52,231 bases of DNA from JBOGDS01 sp050743075 (GTDB lineage: Bacteria > Actinomycetota > Actinomycetes > Jiangellales > Jiangellaceae): contig JBOGDS010000021.1 of the NCBI GenBank assembly GCA_050743075.1, positions 1 to 52,231 on the forward strand. Reading direction: 5' to 3'. Numbering within the stretch: the first letter of the stretch is position 1; every line of letters starts with the position of its first letter. The translations under genes and the position numbers were made by a program. The notes beneath the pieces are model-generated. The model worked only from the letters and a program-made list of their open reading frames with translations, did no database searches and had not been told where the DNA came from. Positions 27,269 through 36,849 of the stretch are shown here, in pieces.

Positions 27269-29484
27269 GTGACCAGGCGGTGGGGGCCGTTGATCACGTC
27301 CGCGCTCATGCTCGCGGCGGGTGTGACCTATGTCGTGTTGTGGGCCACCGGTCCGGCGGACTGCGGGGCGGTCGAGGTGCGCCCAGGAAGCTGGACGGCC
27401 GGCGGCGTCGTCGCGAACCCCATCACGGAGTGCCCGTTGCGTTCGGGCGACCAGGTGATCGCTGTCGACGGCCATCCGCTCGCCGGCGGTTCGGCTGCCG
27501 GCGACTGGACGTTCGGCAGCACGTTCGATTACACGGTGGTCCGAGACGGTCAGGAACTGAGCGTTCCGGTCACCCTGACCGCGCCCGACGTGCTGGGCGT
27601 CCTGGCACCTGCCTGGTCCACCCTGCTGTTCGTCGTCTCGCTGTTCGCGTTGGCGGCATACGCCAGCTCACGGCGGCCCGGGCCAGCCACTGACGCGCTG
27701 CTGATCCTCGCCTCGGGGCTGGCCGCGAGCACCCTGCCGACGCTGCTCGGCCTGCCGGTGGTCGACGTCCTGAACCAGCCGATGCGATTGGCTGTACCTG
27801 GCGTTGACCCAGGCCGTCTACCTCGCCGCCTGGGCGGCCGGACTGACATTCACGTTGCTGTTCCCCCGCCCGCCTGCCCGGCTGAGCCAGTGGACCAGAC
27901 CGGCGAGGCTGGCGCTGTTCGCCGCGCCGCTCTGGGTCGCTGGCGGGTCGGCGGGCATCGCCGCCATCGGCAGCGCCAACTCCCTGCACTGGACCGGCCG
28001 GCTGATCGCCGCAGCGTCGGTGGTCACCGTGCTGAGCCTGCTGGCCATGGTCGGGACCGCGCTCGGCCAGCTGCGCCGTGCCGGCGATGCGCTGGAGCGC
28101 CAGCAGATGCGCTGGCTGGTCGGCAGCGGCGTGCTCGCGGTCTCCGCCGGACTCGTCGGCTGGTTCATTCCCCAGATCCTGCTCGGTGATGGCCTGCCGA
28201 CGGCGTGGATCGGCCTGTCCGCGCTGCCGTTCGTGATCGGGCTCGGTGTCGCCCTGCTGCGGTACCGGCTCTTCGACCTGGACGTCGTGCTCAACCGGGG
28301 CCTGGTCTACGGTCTGCTGACGGTCAGCGTCGTGACCGTGTACCTGGTCGTCGTGACCTCGGTCACCTCCGTGATGCGCGGTTCGGCGACGACGCCGGCC
28401 GCGATCGTCGCCACCGCCGCGGTCGCCGTGGCGGTCAACCCGTTGCGGGTCCTGCTGCAGCGTGGCGTGGACCGGATGATGTACGGCGACCGCGACGACC
28501 CCTACTCGGCGCTGAGCCGGCTCGGCCTGCGGCTGGACGACGTCAGGGACGAGCAGCGGCTGCTGCATGCCGTGGCGGACGACATCGCCGACGCCCTCCG
28601 GGTGCCGTACGTCGCGATCGACGTGGACCCGCTCACCCAGCCCGGTCGAAGCGGGCAGAAGGCCGCCGTGGCTCACTGACGACCGCGGGCGAGAGCTTGC
28701 GCTCGTCCACCGAGGCGAGCAGATCGGACGGCTGCTGGTGTCACCGAGAACGCCGGCAGAACCGTTCAGCCGGGCCGACCAGCGCCTGCTCGACGACCTG
28801 GCTCGGCGGGTCAGCGCCGCCGCCCGCGAACTCAGCCTCCGGACCGACCTGCAGCGGTCCCGGGAGCGGCTGGTGCTGGCTCGCGAGGAGGAGCGGCGCC
28901 GCCTGCGCCGCACCCTGCACGACGATCTCGGTCCGGCCGTCGCCGGGTTGGGGGTACGCACGGAGGCAGCCCGTCGGCTGGTCGAGACCGATCCGCCCGC
29001 GGCGTCGGCCGCCCTCGCCGGGGTGCGGGACGGCGCCCAAGGCCTCGTCGCCGACATCCGCCAGCTCGCCTACGACCTGCGCCCACCCGCGCTGGACGAG
29101 CTCGGGCTGGCCGGCGCGCTGCGGCAACATGCGCGCGGTATCGACGCCCCGCAGGTCGCCGTGACGACGGACGGCGAGTTCGGCGACCTTCCGGCCGCGG
29201 TCGAAGCAGCGGCCTACCGGATCGCGCTCGAGGCCGTGACCAACACAATCCGGCACGCTCAGGCGGCGCGGTGCTCGATTCAGGTCGCCGCAGTCGACGG
29301 GTCGCTCGAGGTGCGCGTAGCCGACGACGGGCGTGGCCTGCCGGCCGGCGTCCGGTCCGGCGTCGGCATGGCGGCGATGCGGGAGCGGGCGGGCGAGCTC
29401 AGCGGCAGCGTGCGGGTCGAGTCCAGGGCCGGCGGTGGGACGATCGTCGTCGCGTCGCTGCCGATCGGAGGGCATGGCAGATGA
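27269..29484 (+). pseudogene. Membrane sensor histidine kinase, two frameshifts
   Basis: Read across three frames this is a NarL-type histidine kinase of about 738 residues. It has an N-terminal helix, a PDZ-like ligand loop (CPLRSGDQVIAVDGHPLAGG), several transmembrane helices (to about 28450), a GAF-like linker, then HisKA_3 (LVLAREEERRRLRRTLHDDL, with the phosphorylated His in RTLHDDLGPA) and an HATPase (VADDGRGLPAGVRSGVGMAA). One extra base occurs at about 27787 (AT/T/GG) and another between about 28630 and 28660. The intact catalytic half has no start of its own with a good ribosome site. Sequencing error cannot be excluded, but the neighbours are damaged too. Confidence 0.8.
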
Positions 29485-30154
29485 CAAGAGTTGTCATCGC
29501 GGACGACCATCCGGTCTTCCTGGAGGGCCTGCAAGCCCTGCTGTCGGGCACCTCGGGCATCGACGTGGTCGGGCGGGCGACCAGCGGGACGGAGGCCATC
29601 AGTGAGGTCGCGGCCCGTCAGCCCGACGTCGCAGTTCTCGATCTCAACATGCCGGGCCCGGGCGGCATCGCGACAGTTCGCTAGATCGGGACGCGGGCGC
29701 CGTCCGTCCGCGTTCTGGTCCTGACCATGTACGACGACGACGCCCTGGTCTTCGACGCGGTGCGGGCCGGGGCGCTCGGCTATGTGCTCAAGGGCGCGCA
29801 TCCGGACGAGGTGATTAGGCGGTCCAGACGGTCGCGCGCGGCGAGGCGGTCTTCGGAGCGACCCTGGCCCGCCGGATGTCCGACTGGTTCTCCCGGACGG
29901 CGCCACCGGACCCGTTCCACCAGCTGACCCCGCGCGAACGCGAGGTGCTCGAGCTGCTCGCCCGCGGGCTGCGTAACGCCGCGATCGCGCAGCGGCTGGG
30001 CATCACCCTCAAGACGGTCCGCAACCTGGTGTCCCGCGTCCTGGCCAAGCTGCAGGTGCCGGACCGGGAAACGGCGATGCGCCGGGCCCGGCGGGCCGGG
30101 CTCGGGCGTACCCCGGGAAGCCTTCCCGACCCGGGCGGGACGCCAGGCAGTTGA
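29481..30154 (+). pseudogene. NarL-family response regulator, nonsense plus frameshift
   Basis: The receiver domain is good (MTRVVIADDHPVFLEGLQAL, phosphoacceptor in VAVLDLNMPGPGG). An in-frame TAG at 29682 interrupts it after GIATVR. The reading then continues in frame (VLVLTMYDDDALVFDAVRAG), and near 29817 one base is missing, after which the LuxR DNA-binding domain (LTPREREVLELLARGLRNAA) continues to 30154 in another frame. Both lesions stop a full-length product. It overlaps the kinase by ATGA, so it is the cognate partner. Confidence 0.82.
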
Positions 30155-30187
30155 CCCCCGGGACGGTCGGCGTCGACCGTCTGCCCC

Positions 30188-30829
30188 ATGGACACATCGG
30201 TAGTGCTGTCAGTGCGCGACGTCGACAAGTCTTTCAAGCGACGCCAGGTGCTCGCGGGCGTGTCGTTCGACGTCCGGCGCGGCGAGGCGCTGGCCGTCGT
30301 CGGCGAGAACGGGTCCGGCAAGACGACACTGCTACGCATCTGCGCCGGCGTCCTCCGTGCCGACCGCGGCGAGGTCGCCCGGGTGCCACGGGTGGCGTAC
30401 TGCCCGCAGGAAATGGGACTGATCGAACACCTGACGGCTCTCGAGCACGTCCAGTACGTGGGTGCCGGACTGGGCCTGGGACGCGCCGACGCGACCGCCC
30501 GCAGTGACGCCCTGTGGGGGTGGCTGCGCTTCCCCAGCGACGGGGCCGTTCCCGTCCGCGACTTGTCGGGCGGGACGCGCCAAAAGCTCAACCTGGCATT
30601 GGCGCTGATGACCGACAGCCCGCTCATCCTGCTCGACGAGCCGTACCAGGGGTTCGACCGCGGCACCTACGAGAACTTCTGGGACCACGTCGCGACCTGG
30701 CGACGCCATGGTGCCGCTGTCGTGGTGGTCACCCACATGCTCGCCGAGCTGGACCGGGTCACCCACGTGCTGGAGCTGCGGGCCGGCGGTGCGTGGGCAC
30801 TCGAGACCGTCGGGCAGGTGGCGGCATGA
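30188..30829 (+). CDS. ABC transporter ATP-binding protein
   Basis: The 213-residue ABC ATPase is intact: Walker A VGENGSGKTTLL (about residues 38-49), signature LSGGTRQKLNLALAL, Walker B LILLDEPYQGFD, and switch His in VVVVTHMLAELD. It is short, with no C-terminal extension, as in CcmA-like or antibiotic-exporter ATPases. The ATG at 30188 follows a 33-base gap after the regulator. ATGA overlap with the permease gene. Confidence 0.9.
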   Translation: MDTSVVLSVRDVDKSFKRRQVLAGVSFDVRRGEALAVVGENGSGKTTLLRICAGVLRADRGEVARVPRVAYCPQEMGLIEHLTALEHVQYVGAGLGLGRADATARSDALWGWLRFPSDGAVPVRDLSGGTRQKLNLALALMTDSPLILLDEPYQGFDRGTYENFWDHVATWRRHGAAVVVVTHMLAELDRVTHVLELRAGGAWALETVGQVAA

Positions 30830-31611
30830 ACCTCGATCGGGTACTCACGGTCGCCGCCATGCACGGCCGCGACCTGCTGCGTCGCCGGTTAGCGCGCTCG
30901 ATCGTCATCCTGCTGCCGCTGGTGTTCTACTTCTCCTCCGAGCTTCGGCCCACTGACCCGGCGATGGATCGGCTGCTGGCCGAGAACCCGGCGGAGCGCG
31001 CGGCCGCGGACCTCTGGCTCATCGCTACCGGCACCATCGGCGCCGGTTGGGCCATCGCAGTCGCCGCCCTGTTCGTCATGATCGGCTCCCGGCGCTTCGA
31101 CCAGCCGCTGCTTCTCGCCGGGTTTCGGCCAACTGAGCTGCTCATGGGTCGGGTCCTGACGGTCCTGGCGCTGAGCGCCGTGATCACGCCACTGTTCGCA
31201 CTGGTCATTCGCTCGCAACGCGAGATCGACCTGCCGCTGCTCACCGCCGCGACCGCGCTCTCCGCGGTGGTGGCGGTGACGATCGGGGTCCTCGCTGCCG
31301 CGCTGGTGCCGCGGGAGATGGAAGGCGTGCTGGTCGTCATCGGGGTCATCGGCATCCAGATGTCCGGCGATCCGCAGAGCTGGATGCCGCTGTGGGGTGC
31401 CAGTCAGCTCATTCGCCATGCCGCAGGGGTGACCGATGCCGGAACGTTCGGTGCCGCGCTTGCCCACACCGCGATCTACACGGTGGCCCTACTGGCCGTC
31501 GCCGTCGCCGTGTGGGCCCGCCGGGTCAACGTGCAGCCGCCGGCTCGCGTCCTGCCCACGGATGCCACGACGCCGATGGGCTACGTCGTCACCGACGGGA
31601 GGACGTCATGA
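30826..31611 (+). CDS. ABC transporter permease
   Basis: The 261-residue membrane protein has about six helices (LARSIVILLPLVFYFSSEL, LWLIATGTIGAGWAIAVAAL, ALSAVITPLFALVI, GVLAAALVPREMEGVLVVIG and others). Its family is not recognised. The ATPase overlap and intact frame suggest a working two-component transporter, with an export or repair direction not known. It overlaps the DUF6220 gene by ATGA. Confidence 0.82.
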   Translation: MNLDRVLTVAAMHGRDLLRRRLARSIVILLPLVFYFSSELRPTDPAMDRLLAENPAERAAADLWLIATGTIGAGWAIAVAALFVMIGSRRFDQPLLLAGFRPTELLMGRVLTVLALSAVITPLFALVIRSQREIDLPLLTAATALSAVVAVTIGVLAAALVPREMEGVLVVIGVIGIQMSGDPQSWMPLWGASQLIRHAAGVTDAGTFGAALAHTAIYTVALLAVAVAVWARRVNVQPPARVLPTDATTPMGYVVTDGRTS

Positions 31612-32050
31612 GATCCACGTACCGCGTGCTGGCGTATCTGGTCGCCGCCGGCGTCGCACTGCAGGCGTCGAGTGTCGCGTTGGGCTTCTTCACGATCATT
31701 CATGAGGTGGACGACGGTGGGGTCTTCAGCGCCGGCTACGACTACGAGGGCAACCTTGGGCTGATGGTGCATCGGGTGGGCGGGCTCGGGCTGATCCCGT
31801 TGTGCGCGCTGGCGCTGCTGATCGTGTCTCTCTTCACCAAGGCCCCGGTGCAGTGTGGTGGGCGGTCGGTGTGTTCGGCCTGGTGGTCTTGCAGATCGCG
31901 CTGGTGTTCGCCGCGTCCGTCACCGCTCCGGCTGGTGCGTTGCATGGTCTGAACGCGGTCGCGCTCCTCCTCGCCGCTGTGTGGGCCAGCCGGCGGATCT
32001 CGCGGGTTTCCGATGAGAACGAGAAGGCACTGGACGCCGCGGCGGTCTGA
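31608..32050 (+). pseudogene. DUF6220-like membrane protein, frameshifted
   Basis: Read across the shift it is a 147-residue four-helix membrane protein. The first part is MRSTYRVLAYLVAAGVALQA, with FFTIIHEVDDGGVFSAGYDY; after the shift, VWWAVGVFGLVVLQIALVFA and LHGLNAVALLLAAVWASRRI. One base is missing at about 31846 (CCCCGG where the frame needs another G). Without the correction the protein ends at 31950 with a Cys/Trp/Arg-rich tail. The family assignment is by remembered pattern. Confidence 0.7.
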
Positions 32051-33474
32051 CCGGGTCGTCCTCGGCATCGTCGCTTCGCTGGCCATCCTGGTCCCGATCG
32101 GCTGGCTCTGGACGAAGAGCCTGGTCCCCGACACCTACTCAGTGATGGAGATGGGATACCCGGACTTCGGCGGCGGGCCGCGTGATCCGGCCCACGGAGC
32201 ACACGCGGCCAGGCTGGCTGGACCGCCGCCGGAGCCGGGCGCTGTTCCGGTCACCGAGCTGACCGGTCCGCAGTCCGGCCCGGCCGACCTCGACGTCACT
32301 CTGGTCGCGCGTCAGGAGACGATCACCTTGGCGACCGGCGAGACCGTGGATGGGTTCACGCTCAACCATCGGTCTCCCGGTCCCCTCATCCGGGTCCGGC
32401 AGGGCGACCTGATGCAGGTGACCCTGTTCAACGAGTCGGTTCCCGATGGCGTCACCTTGCACTGGCACGGCGTCGACCTGCCGAACGGCGAGGACGGGGT
32501 GGCCGGGGTCACCCAGGACGCCACTCCACCAGGCCTCGCACGTCCAGGTACGAGGCGGCCTGTTCGGGGTCCTGGTCGTCGACCCGGCCGAGCCTCGCGA
32601 CGAGATCGACGTCGTCGCACCCGTCCACACGTATCGAGAACTGCGCACGGTCGCCGGTGCCACCGGCACCAGCCGGGTGACGGCTGCACCCGACGATCTG
32701 GTCCGGGTCCGAGTGGTGAACACCGACAACGCACCGACCGACCTCCAGGTCGTCGGAACGCCGTTCCGAGTGCGTGCGGTCGACGGACGCGAGATCAGCG
32801 GCCCGACATCAGTCACTGATCGGTCCCTGCAGGTGCCGGCTGGTGGGCGAGTCGATATGGAGTTCGTCACCCCTGCCGACGGGACGGCCGTGCGCGTTCA
32901 GCTCGACGCCCACGGGCGGACCTCGCTGGTCGTCGGGCCGGATGACGCCCCGGCGCCGGATCCGGGCCAGGCCGAGGCCGTGGACCTGGACCTGCTGTCC
33001 TACGGCTCGCCGGCACCCATCGGGTTCGATCCGGCGGATGCCGACCGCCGCTTCGAGTACTCGATCGGCCGGCGGCCGGGATTCATCGACGGCGTACCCG
33101 GCCTGCACTGGTCGATCAACGGGCACCTGTACCCGGACGTCCCCATGTTCATGGTCGCGGAGGGCCAGGTGGTCCGGATGGCCCTGGAGAACCACAGCGG
33201 CGAGATCCATCCGATGCACTTGCACGGACACCACGCGTTGGTGATGAGCCGCAACGGTGTGCCCGCGTCGGGTAGCCCGTGGTGGGTGGACTCGCTCGAT
33301 GTCGCGTCCGGCGACACCTACGAGATCGCCTTCGTGGCGGACAACCCGGGGATCTGGATGGATCACTGCCACAACCTGCCGCATGCCGCCGAAGGTCTGG
33401 TGGCGCACCTGGCGTACACCGGCTTCAGCACACCGTTCCTGATCGGCGGACCGGCAGCCAACGAACCCGAATGA
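32013..33474 (+). pseudogene. Multicopper oxidase, internal deletion
   Basis: The protein has an N-terminal membrane anchor (VVLGIVASLAILVPIGWLWT) and cupredoxin domains. The first copper pair survives in VTLHWHGVDLPNGEDGVAGV. At about 32521 the usual PPG-x-YRF-x-WYHSH segment is missing: VTQDA is followed in another frame by HQASHVQVRGGLFGVLVVDP, so about 20 codons and the second copper motif are lost. The last motifs, HPMHLHGHH and WMDHCHNLPHA, are present in the second frame to 33474. The product cannot assemble a normal trinuclear copper site. It overlaps the DUF6220 end. Confidence 0.8.
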
Positions 33475-33500
33475 GGCTCGCCCGGCGCTCCACCTCGGAA

Positions 33501-33533
33501 TGTGGCTATACTGGCGACCGTCAAGTGGCTACA
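33501..33533 (+). promoter_or_regulatory. vapBC promoter with direct repeats
   Basis: A TATACT -10 hexamer lies at 33507-33512 with no clear -35. GTGGCTATA (33502-33510) and GTGGCTACA (33525-33533) form a near-direct repeat around the predicted start, a suitable antitoxin-binding site. AGAGGA precedes the ATG at 33551. Confidence 0.45.
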
Positions 33534-33550
33534 TCAGAGGAGTGCCTGCG

Positions 33551-33805
33551 ATGGAGGTTGGCGTAAGAGAGCTGCGCAACAACCTCAGCCGGTACCTCGA
33601 CCGGGTGCGCGACGGTGAGGAAGTTGTCGTCACCGACCGAGGGCACGCGATCGCCCGCGTGCTACCCCTTGGGACCGAGCGCGTTCTCGACCGGCTCATC
33701 GCCGAAGGTGTCGTGACGCCGGCGCACCGGCCGAAGCGCCGCGCCGGCCGGCCCATCACGTCGAAGGGGACGGTCTCCGACCTCGTTGCCGACCAGCGCA
33801 GGTGA
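33551..33805 (+). CDS. Antitoxin of a VapBC-type pair (Phd/YefM fold)
   Basis: The 84-residue protein has the Phd/YefM N-terminal dimerisation and DNA-binding motif VGVRELRNNLSRYLDRVRDG, then EEVVVTDRGHAIARVLPLG, and a basic, disordered C-terminal tail (HRPKRRAGRPITSKG) that would wrap the toxin. GTGA overlap with the toxin gene and a short promoter with repeats support autoregulation. Confidence 0.88.
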   Translation: MEVGVRELRNNLSRYLDRVRDGEEVVVTDRGHAIARVLPLGTERVLDRLIAEGVVTPAHRPKRRAGRPITSKGTVSDLVADQRR

Positions 33806-34224
33806 TCGCATACTTCGACACCTCAGCGGTCGTGCCGCTGCTCGTGGTCGAGCCTGGCTCCGCTCGTGCTGCGGCGTTGTGGGACGGAGCAGACCGGGTC
33901 GTGAGCGTCCGCCTTGTGTACCCTGAGGGTCGTAGCGCCCTCGCGCAAGCGAATCGCCTCGGACGACTGACAGCTCGCCAGCTTCGGGCTGCGGTAACCG
34001 AACTCGACTCGAGATACGAGGAGCTCGACCTCGTCGAAGTCGACGATGAACTCGCTCACCGTGCGGGACACCTGGCCGAGACTCATGGCCTGCGGGGGTA
34101 CGACGCTGTCCACCTCGCCGCCGCCGGTCGCGTGCGCGATCCCGATCTCGTCGTTGTCGCAGGGGACAAGGCACTTCTCGATGCAGCGACATCCGATGGG
34201 ATGACCATCGCCGCCCTTGGGTGA
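33802..34224 (+). CDS. PIN-domain ribonuclease toxin (VapC type)
   Basis: The 140-residue PIN domain has the four acidic positions visible: Asp6 (YFDTSAVV), Glu42 (VYPEGRSAL), Asp101 (GYDAVHLAAA) and Asp122 in GDKALL. VapC enzymes cut tRNA or rRNA. The length is normal. The GTG at 33802 overlaps the antitoxin stop. The stop lies 14 bases from a nested palindrome. Confidence 0.9.
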   Translation: MIAYFDTSAVVPLLVVEPGSARAAALWDGADRVVSVRLVYPEGRSALAQANRLGRLTARQLRAAVTELDSRYEELDLVEVDDELAHRAGHLAETHGLRGYDAVHLAAAGRVRDPDLVVVAGDKALLDAATSDGMTIAALG

Positions 34225-34232
34225 GGCTGGTC

Positions 34233-35402
34233 TCAAACATGATCCACGGAGCCTTGGTGGGGTCTTGGCCCCACATCTCTTCCGTGGATCATGCCTGCGG
34301 CTGCGCGGATGCGGTCCGCCGCGGCGGCGACTCGTTCGTCGGTGGCGGTGACCGCGACGCGGACATGGCCAGCGCCGGCAGGACCGTAGAATTCGCCCGG
34401 CGCCACCAGGATCCCGAGCGCCGCAAGGTCGTCGACGGTGCCCCAGCACGGCTCGCCCCGGCTCGCCCACAGGTAGAGCCCGCCCTGCGAGTGGTCGATG
34501 GCGAACCCGGTGTCCTCCAGCGCCGACTTCAGGTCCGCCCGCCGTGCCGCGTAGCGCGAACGCTGCAGGTCGGCGTGCGCGTCGTCGCCCAGGGCGGCCA
34601 CGAGAGCGGCTTGTACCGGCGCCGGAACCATCATCCCCGCGTGCCTGCGCACCTCCAGCAGCTTCCGCACGAGATGGGGATCTCCGGCCACGAAGCCGGC
34701 CCGGTACCCCGCCATGTTGGAGCGCTTCGACAGCGAGTGCACCGCCAACACATCGTGCAGGGATCCTCCGTTGACGCGCGGGTCGAGCACGGACGTCGGC
34801 ATGGCCTCCCACCCGAACTCCAGATAACACTCGTCCGAGGCCACCACGGCGCCCCGCTCGCGGGCCCAGGCGACCACCTTCGCCAGATGCTCCACGGGCA
34901 GCACGGCACCGTGCGGGTTGGCCGGCGAGTTGACCCAGATCAGGCCCACTCGTCGCGGCCCGACGGCCGTGAGCGAGTCGGAGCGCACCGCGTCAGCTCC
35001 GGCGAGGCGGGCGCCGACGTCGTACGTGGGATAGGCGAGCGACGGGCACACCACCGCGTCGCCTGGACCGAGGCCGAGCAGCGACGGCAGCCACGCCACC
35101 AGCTCCTTGGAGCCGATCGTCGGCAGCACGCCGTCCGGGTCGACGGTCCCGATGCCCCAGCGCCGGCCGAACCAGCCGGCGACGGCCCCACGCAGGGCGG
35201 CTGTGCCGTAGGTGAGCGGATAGCCGGGTGCGTCGGCGGCCGCAGCCAAGGCGTCGCGGACGACAGCCGGCGTCGGGTCGACCGGACTGCCGACCGACAG
35301 ATCGACCAAGCCGTCGGGGTGCGCGGCGGCCTTCTGCCCGTACGGCACGAGCCGGTCCCATGGGAAGTCCGGAAGGGCTCGGACGCCCGACGCGACCGTC
35401 AG
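34233..35402 (-). CDS. dapC: Succinyldiaminopimelate aminotransferase
   Basis: DapC transfers an amino group to N-succinyl-2-amino-6-ketopimelate, between DapD and DapE. The 389-residue fold-type I PLP enzyme has VASDECYLEFGW (PLP Asp/Tyr) and VHSLSKRSNMAGYRAGFVAG with the PLP lysine in SLSKRS. No ATG, GTG or TTG lies near the family N-terminus (TVASGVRALPDFPWDRL); a CTG at 35402 that overlaps the fdxA stop is the best candidate, otherwise a long upstream extension to 35537 is needed. The last 20 residues are encoded by the palindrome and are not normal for the family. Confidence 0.85.
   Translation of the reverse strand: MTVASGVRALPDFPWDRLVPYGQKAAAHPDGLVDLSVGSPVDPTPAVVRDALAAAADAPGYPLTYGTAALRGAVAGWFGRRWGIGTVDPDGVLPTIGSKELVAWLPSLLGLGPGDAVVCPSLAYPTYDVGARLAGADAVRSDSLTAVGPRRVGLIWVNSPANPHGAVLPVEHLAKVVAWARERGAVVASDECYLEFGWEAMPTSVLDPRVNGGSLHDVLAVHSLSKRSNMAGYRAGFVAGDPHLVRKLLEVRRHAGMMVPAPVQAALVAALGDDAHADLQRSRYAARRADLKSALEDTGFAIDHSQGGLYLWASRGEPCWGTVDDLAALGILVAPGEFYGPAGAGHVRVAVTATDERVAAAADRIRAAAGMIHGRDVGPRPHQGSVDHV
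34238..34293. repeat. Nested palindrome at convergent gene ends (element 2)
   Basis: Perfect 13-base outer arms CATGATCCACGGA (34238-34250 and complement 34281-34293) enclose an inner hairpin GTGGGG-N6-CCCCAC (34257-34274). It sits between the toxin gene and dapC, and it is translated as the last residues of dapC (MIHGRDVGPRPHQGSVDHV). The build resembles element 1 at 17821, including a TGATC(C)ACG core in the arms. Confidence 0.8.
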
Positions 35403-35728
35403 TGCGCGCCCGTCTCCTGGGGTGGCAGGGCGGCCACCAGCGAATGGTCCTTGTCGATGACGCCCAGCTTGGAAGCCCCGCCCGGGGAGCCGAGGTCGTC
35501 GAAGAACTCGGCGTTTGCCTGGGTGTAATCCTTCCACTGCTCGGGTACGTCGTCCTCGTAGAAGATCGCCTCGACCGGGCAGACCGGCTCACACGCCCCA
35601 CAGTCGACACACTCGTCGGGGTGGATGTAGAGCATCCGCTCGCCCTCGTAGATGCAGTCGACCGGACACTCCTCGACACACGCCAGATCCTTCAGATCGA
35701 CGCACGGCTGCGCGATGGTGTAGGTCAC
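35399..35728 (-). CDS. fdxA: Seven-iron ferredoxin
   Basis: The 109-residue protein has the 3Fe-4S/4Fe-4S pattern with cysteines at 9, 17, 21, 25 and at 40, 43, 46, 50 (CVDCGACEPVCPVEAIFYED). It is the actinobacterial FdxA/FdxC type, usually an electron carrier for cytochrome P450 or other oxidoreductases. The GTG at 35728 follows an AGGAGGA site. The gene is immediately upstream of dapC, the same order as in mycobacteria (fdxC-dapC). Confidence 0.95.
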   Translation of the reverse strand: MTYTIAQPCVDLKDLACVEECPVDCIYEGERMLYIHPDECVDCGACEPVCPVEAIFYEDDVPEQWKDYTQANAEFFDDLGSPGGASKLGVIDKDHSLVAALPPQETGAH

Positions 35729-35849
35729 GAGAAACGTCCTCCTGTCGGCGCCTGTTCCTAGTATTGCGACACCGCTCCCGACATGTGCAACCAGCCTAGG
35801 CGCATACGACGAGGTGCGGGAACGTGACCGCACTGTGGAAGGACGCCGG

Positions 35850-36830
35850 ATGACCACCGGTGGGGTCGGCCGGATCGGTCCCGGACACATCGGCTGCCGC
35901 GTCGTCGTCCGGTACCGGCTATCGACAGGCGGTCAGGCGACGGACGTGCTGGGCGAGCTTGCGCGCTGGGACGACGGCGTGCTCACGGTCCGGCGCGCCG
36001 ACGGCGAGACCGTCGAGGTCGCAGCGGCCGACGTGATCGCGGCCAGGCAGGTGGCCCCGCGCCGGCTCGTCCGGCGGGAGATCCGGGCCCTGGAGGCCGC
36101 GGCCGCACTGGGCTGGCAGGCGCTCGAGTCCGAACGGCTCGGCGGCTGGCTGCTGCGCGCGGCCGGCGGCTTCACCCGACGGGCGAACTCCTGCCTGCCA
36201 TTGGCGGATCCCGGGGTGCCGCTGACCGTCGCTGTCGCGCGCGTGTCGCACTGGTACCGGGAACGACGGCTCCCGCCCGCCTTCCAGGTGCCCGCGCCGC
36301 TCGGGCGTACGCTCGACACCCACCTCGACGGCCTGGGCTGGCCGCCGGCCGCGGAGGACGTTCTGGTCATGACGTCGCCCGCCGCGCCGGTCGCTGCGGC
36401 CGTGCGCGGCGATCTGCCGTCGGTGACCGTGTCGCATGTACCTGACCCGGCGTGGCTCGACGGCTACCACTACCGCGGCGGCGAACTGCCCGCCCACGCG
36501 CGCGAGGTGCTGACCAACGCCGACACCGTGGGGTTCGCGTCGATCGACGTCGACCGCCGTCGGGTCGCGTTCGCCCGCGGGGCCGTGAGCGACGCATCCG
36601 ACGGGCGGCGTTGGCTGGGCGTCACCGCCGTCGAGGTGGTCCCTGACACACGCCGCCGCGGGCTCGGCCAGCAGGTGATGGCCGGCGTGGCGGCCTGGGG
36701 CCGCGGTCACGGTGCCACCGACGTCTACCTGCAGGTCTCCGAGCACAACGCAGCGGCCCTGGCGGCCTACGCGCAGCTGGGCTTCACCGAGCACCACCGC
36801 TACCACTACCGCCGCCGTGCCGAGGGCTGA
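35850..36830 (+). CDS. GNAT acetyltransferase with N-terminal SH3-like domain
   Basis: The 326-residue protein has an SH3-like or Tudor-like N-terminus (VVVRYRLSTGGQATDVLGEL, with DGVLTVRRADGETVEV), a middle domain ending near residue 190, and a C-terminal GNAT core (VVPDTRRRGLGQQVMAGVAA, motif A, then AAYAQLGFTEHHRYHYR). It resembles Rv0428c-like proteins. The acceptor is unknown. The ATG at 35850 has AAGGA; the GTG at 35814 is less likely. Confidence 0.85.
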   Translation: MTTGGVGRIGPGHIGCRVVVRYRLSTGGQATDVLGELARWDDGVLTVRRADGETVEVAAADVIAARQVAPRRLVRREIRALEAAAALGWQALESERLGGWLLRAAGGFTRRANSCLPLADPGVPLTVAVARVSHWYRERRLPPAFQVPAPLGRTLDTHLDGLGWPPAAEDVLVMTSPAAPVAAAVRGDLPSVTVSHVPDPAWLDGYHYRGGELPAHAREVLTNADTVGFASIDVDRRRVAFARGAVSDASDGRRWLGVTAVEVVPDTRRRGLGQQVMAGVAAWGRGHGATDVYLQVSEHNAAALAAYAQLGFTEHHRYHYRRRAEG

Positions 36831-36849
36831 GACGGGCGAGTGCTCGGCC

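Noticed and set aside
27269..33474. Programmed frameshifting in the kinase, regulator and membrane genes
   Set aside because: No slippery heptamers or pseudoknots at the sites, and a nonsense codon plus a 20-codon deletion nearby argue for decay or error.
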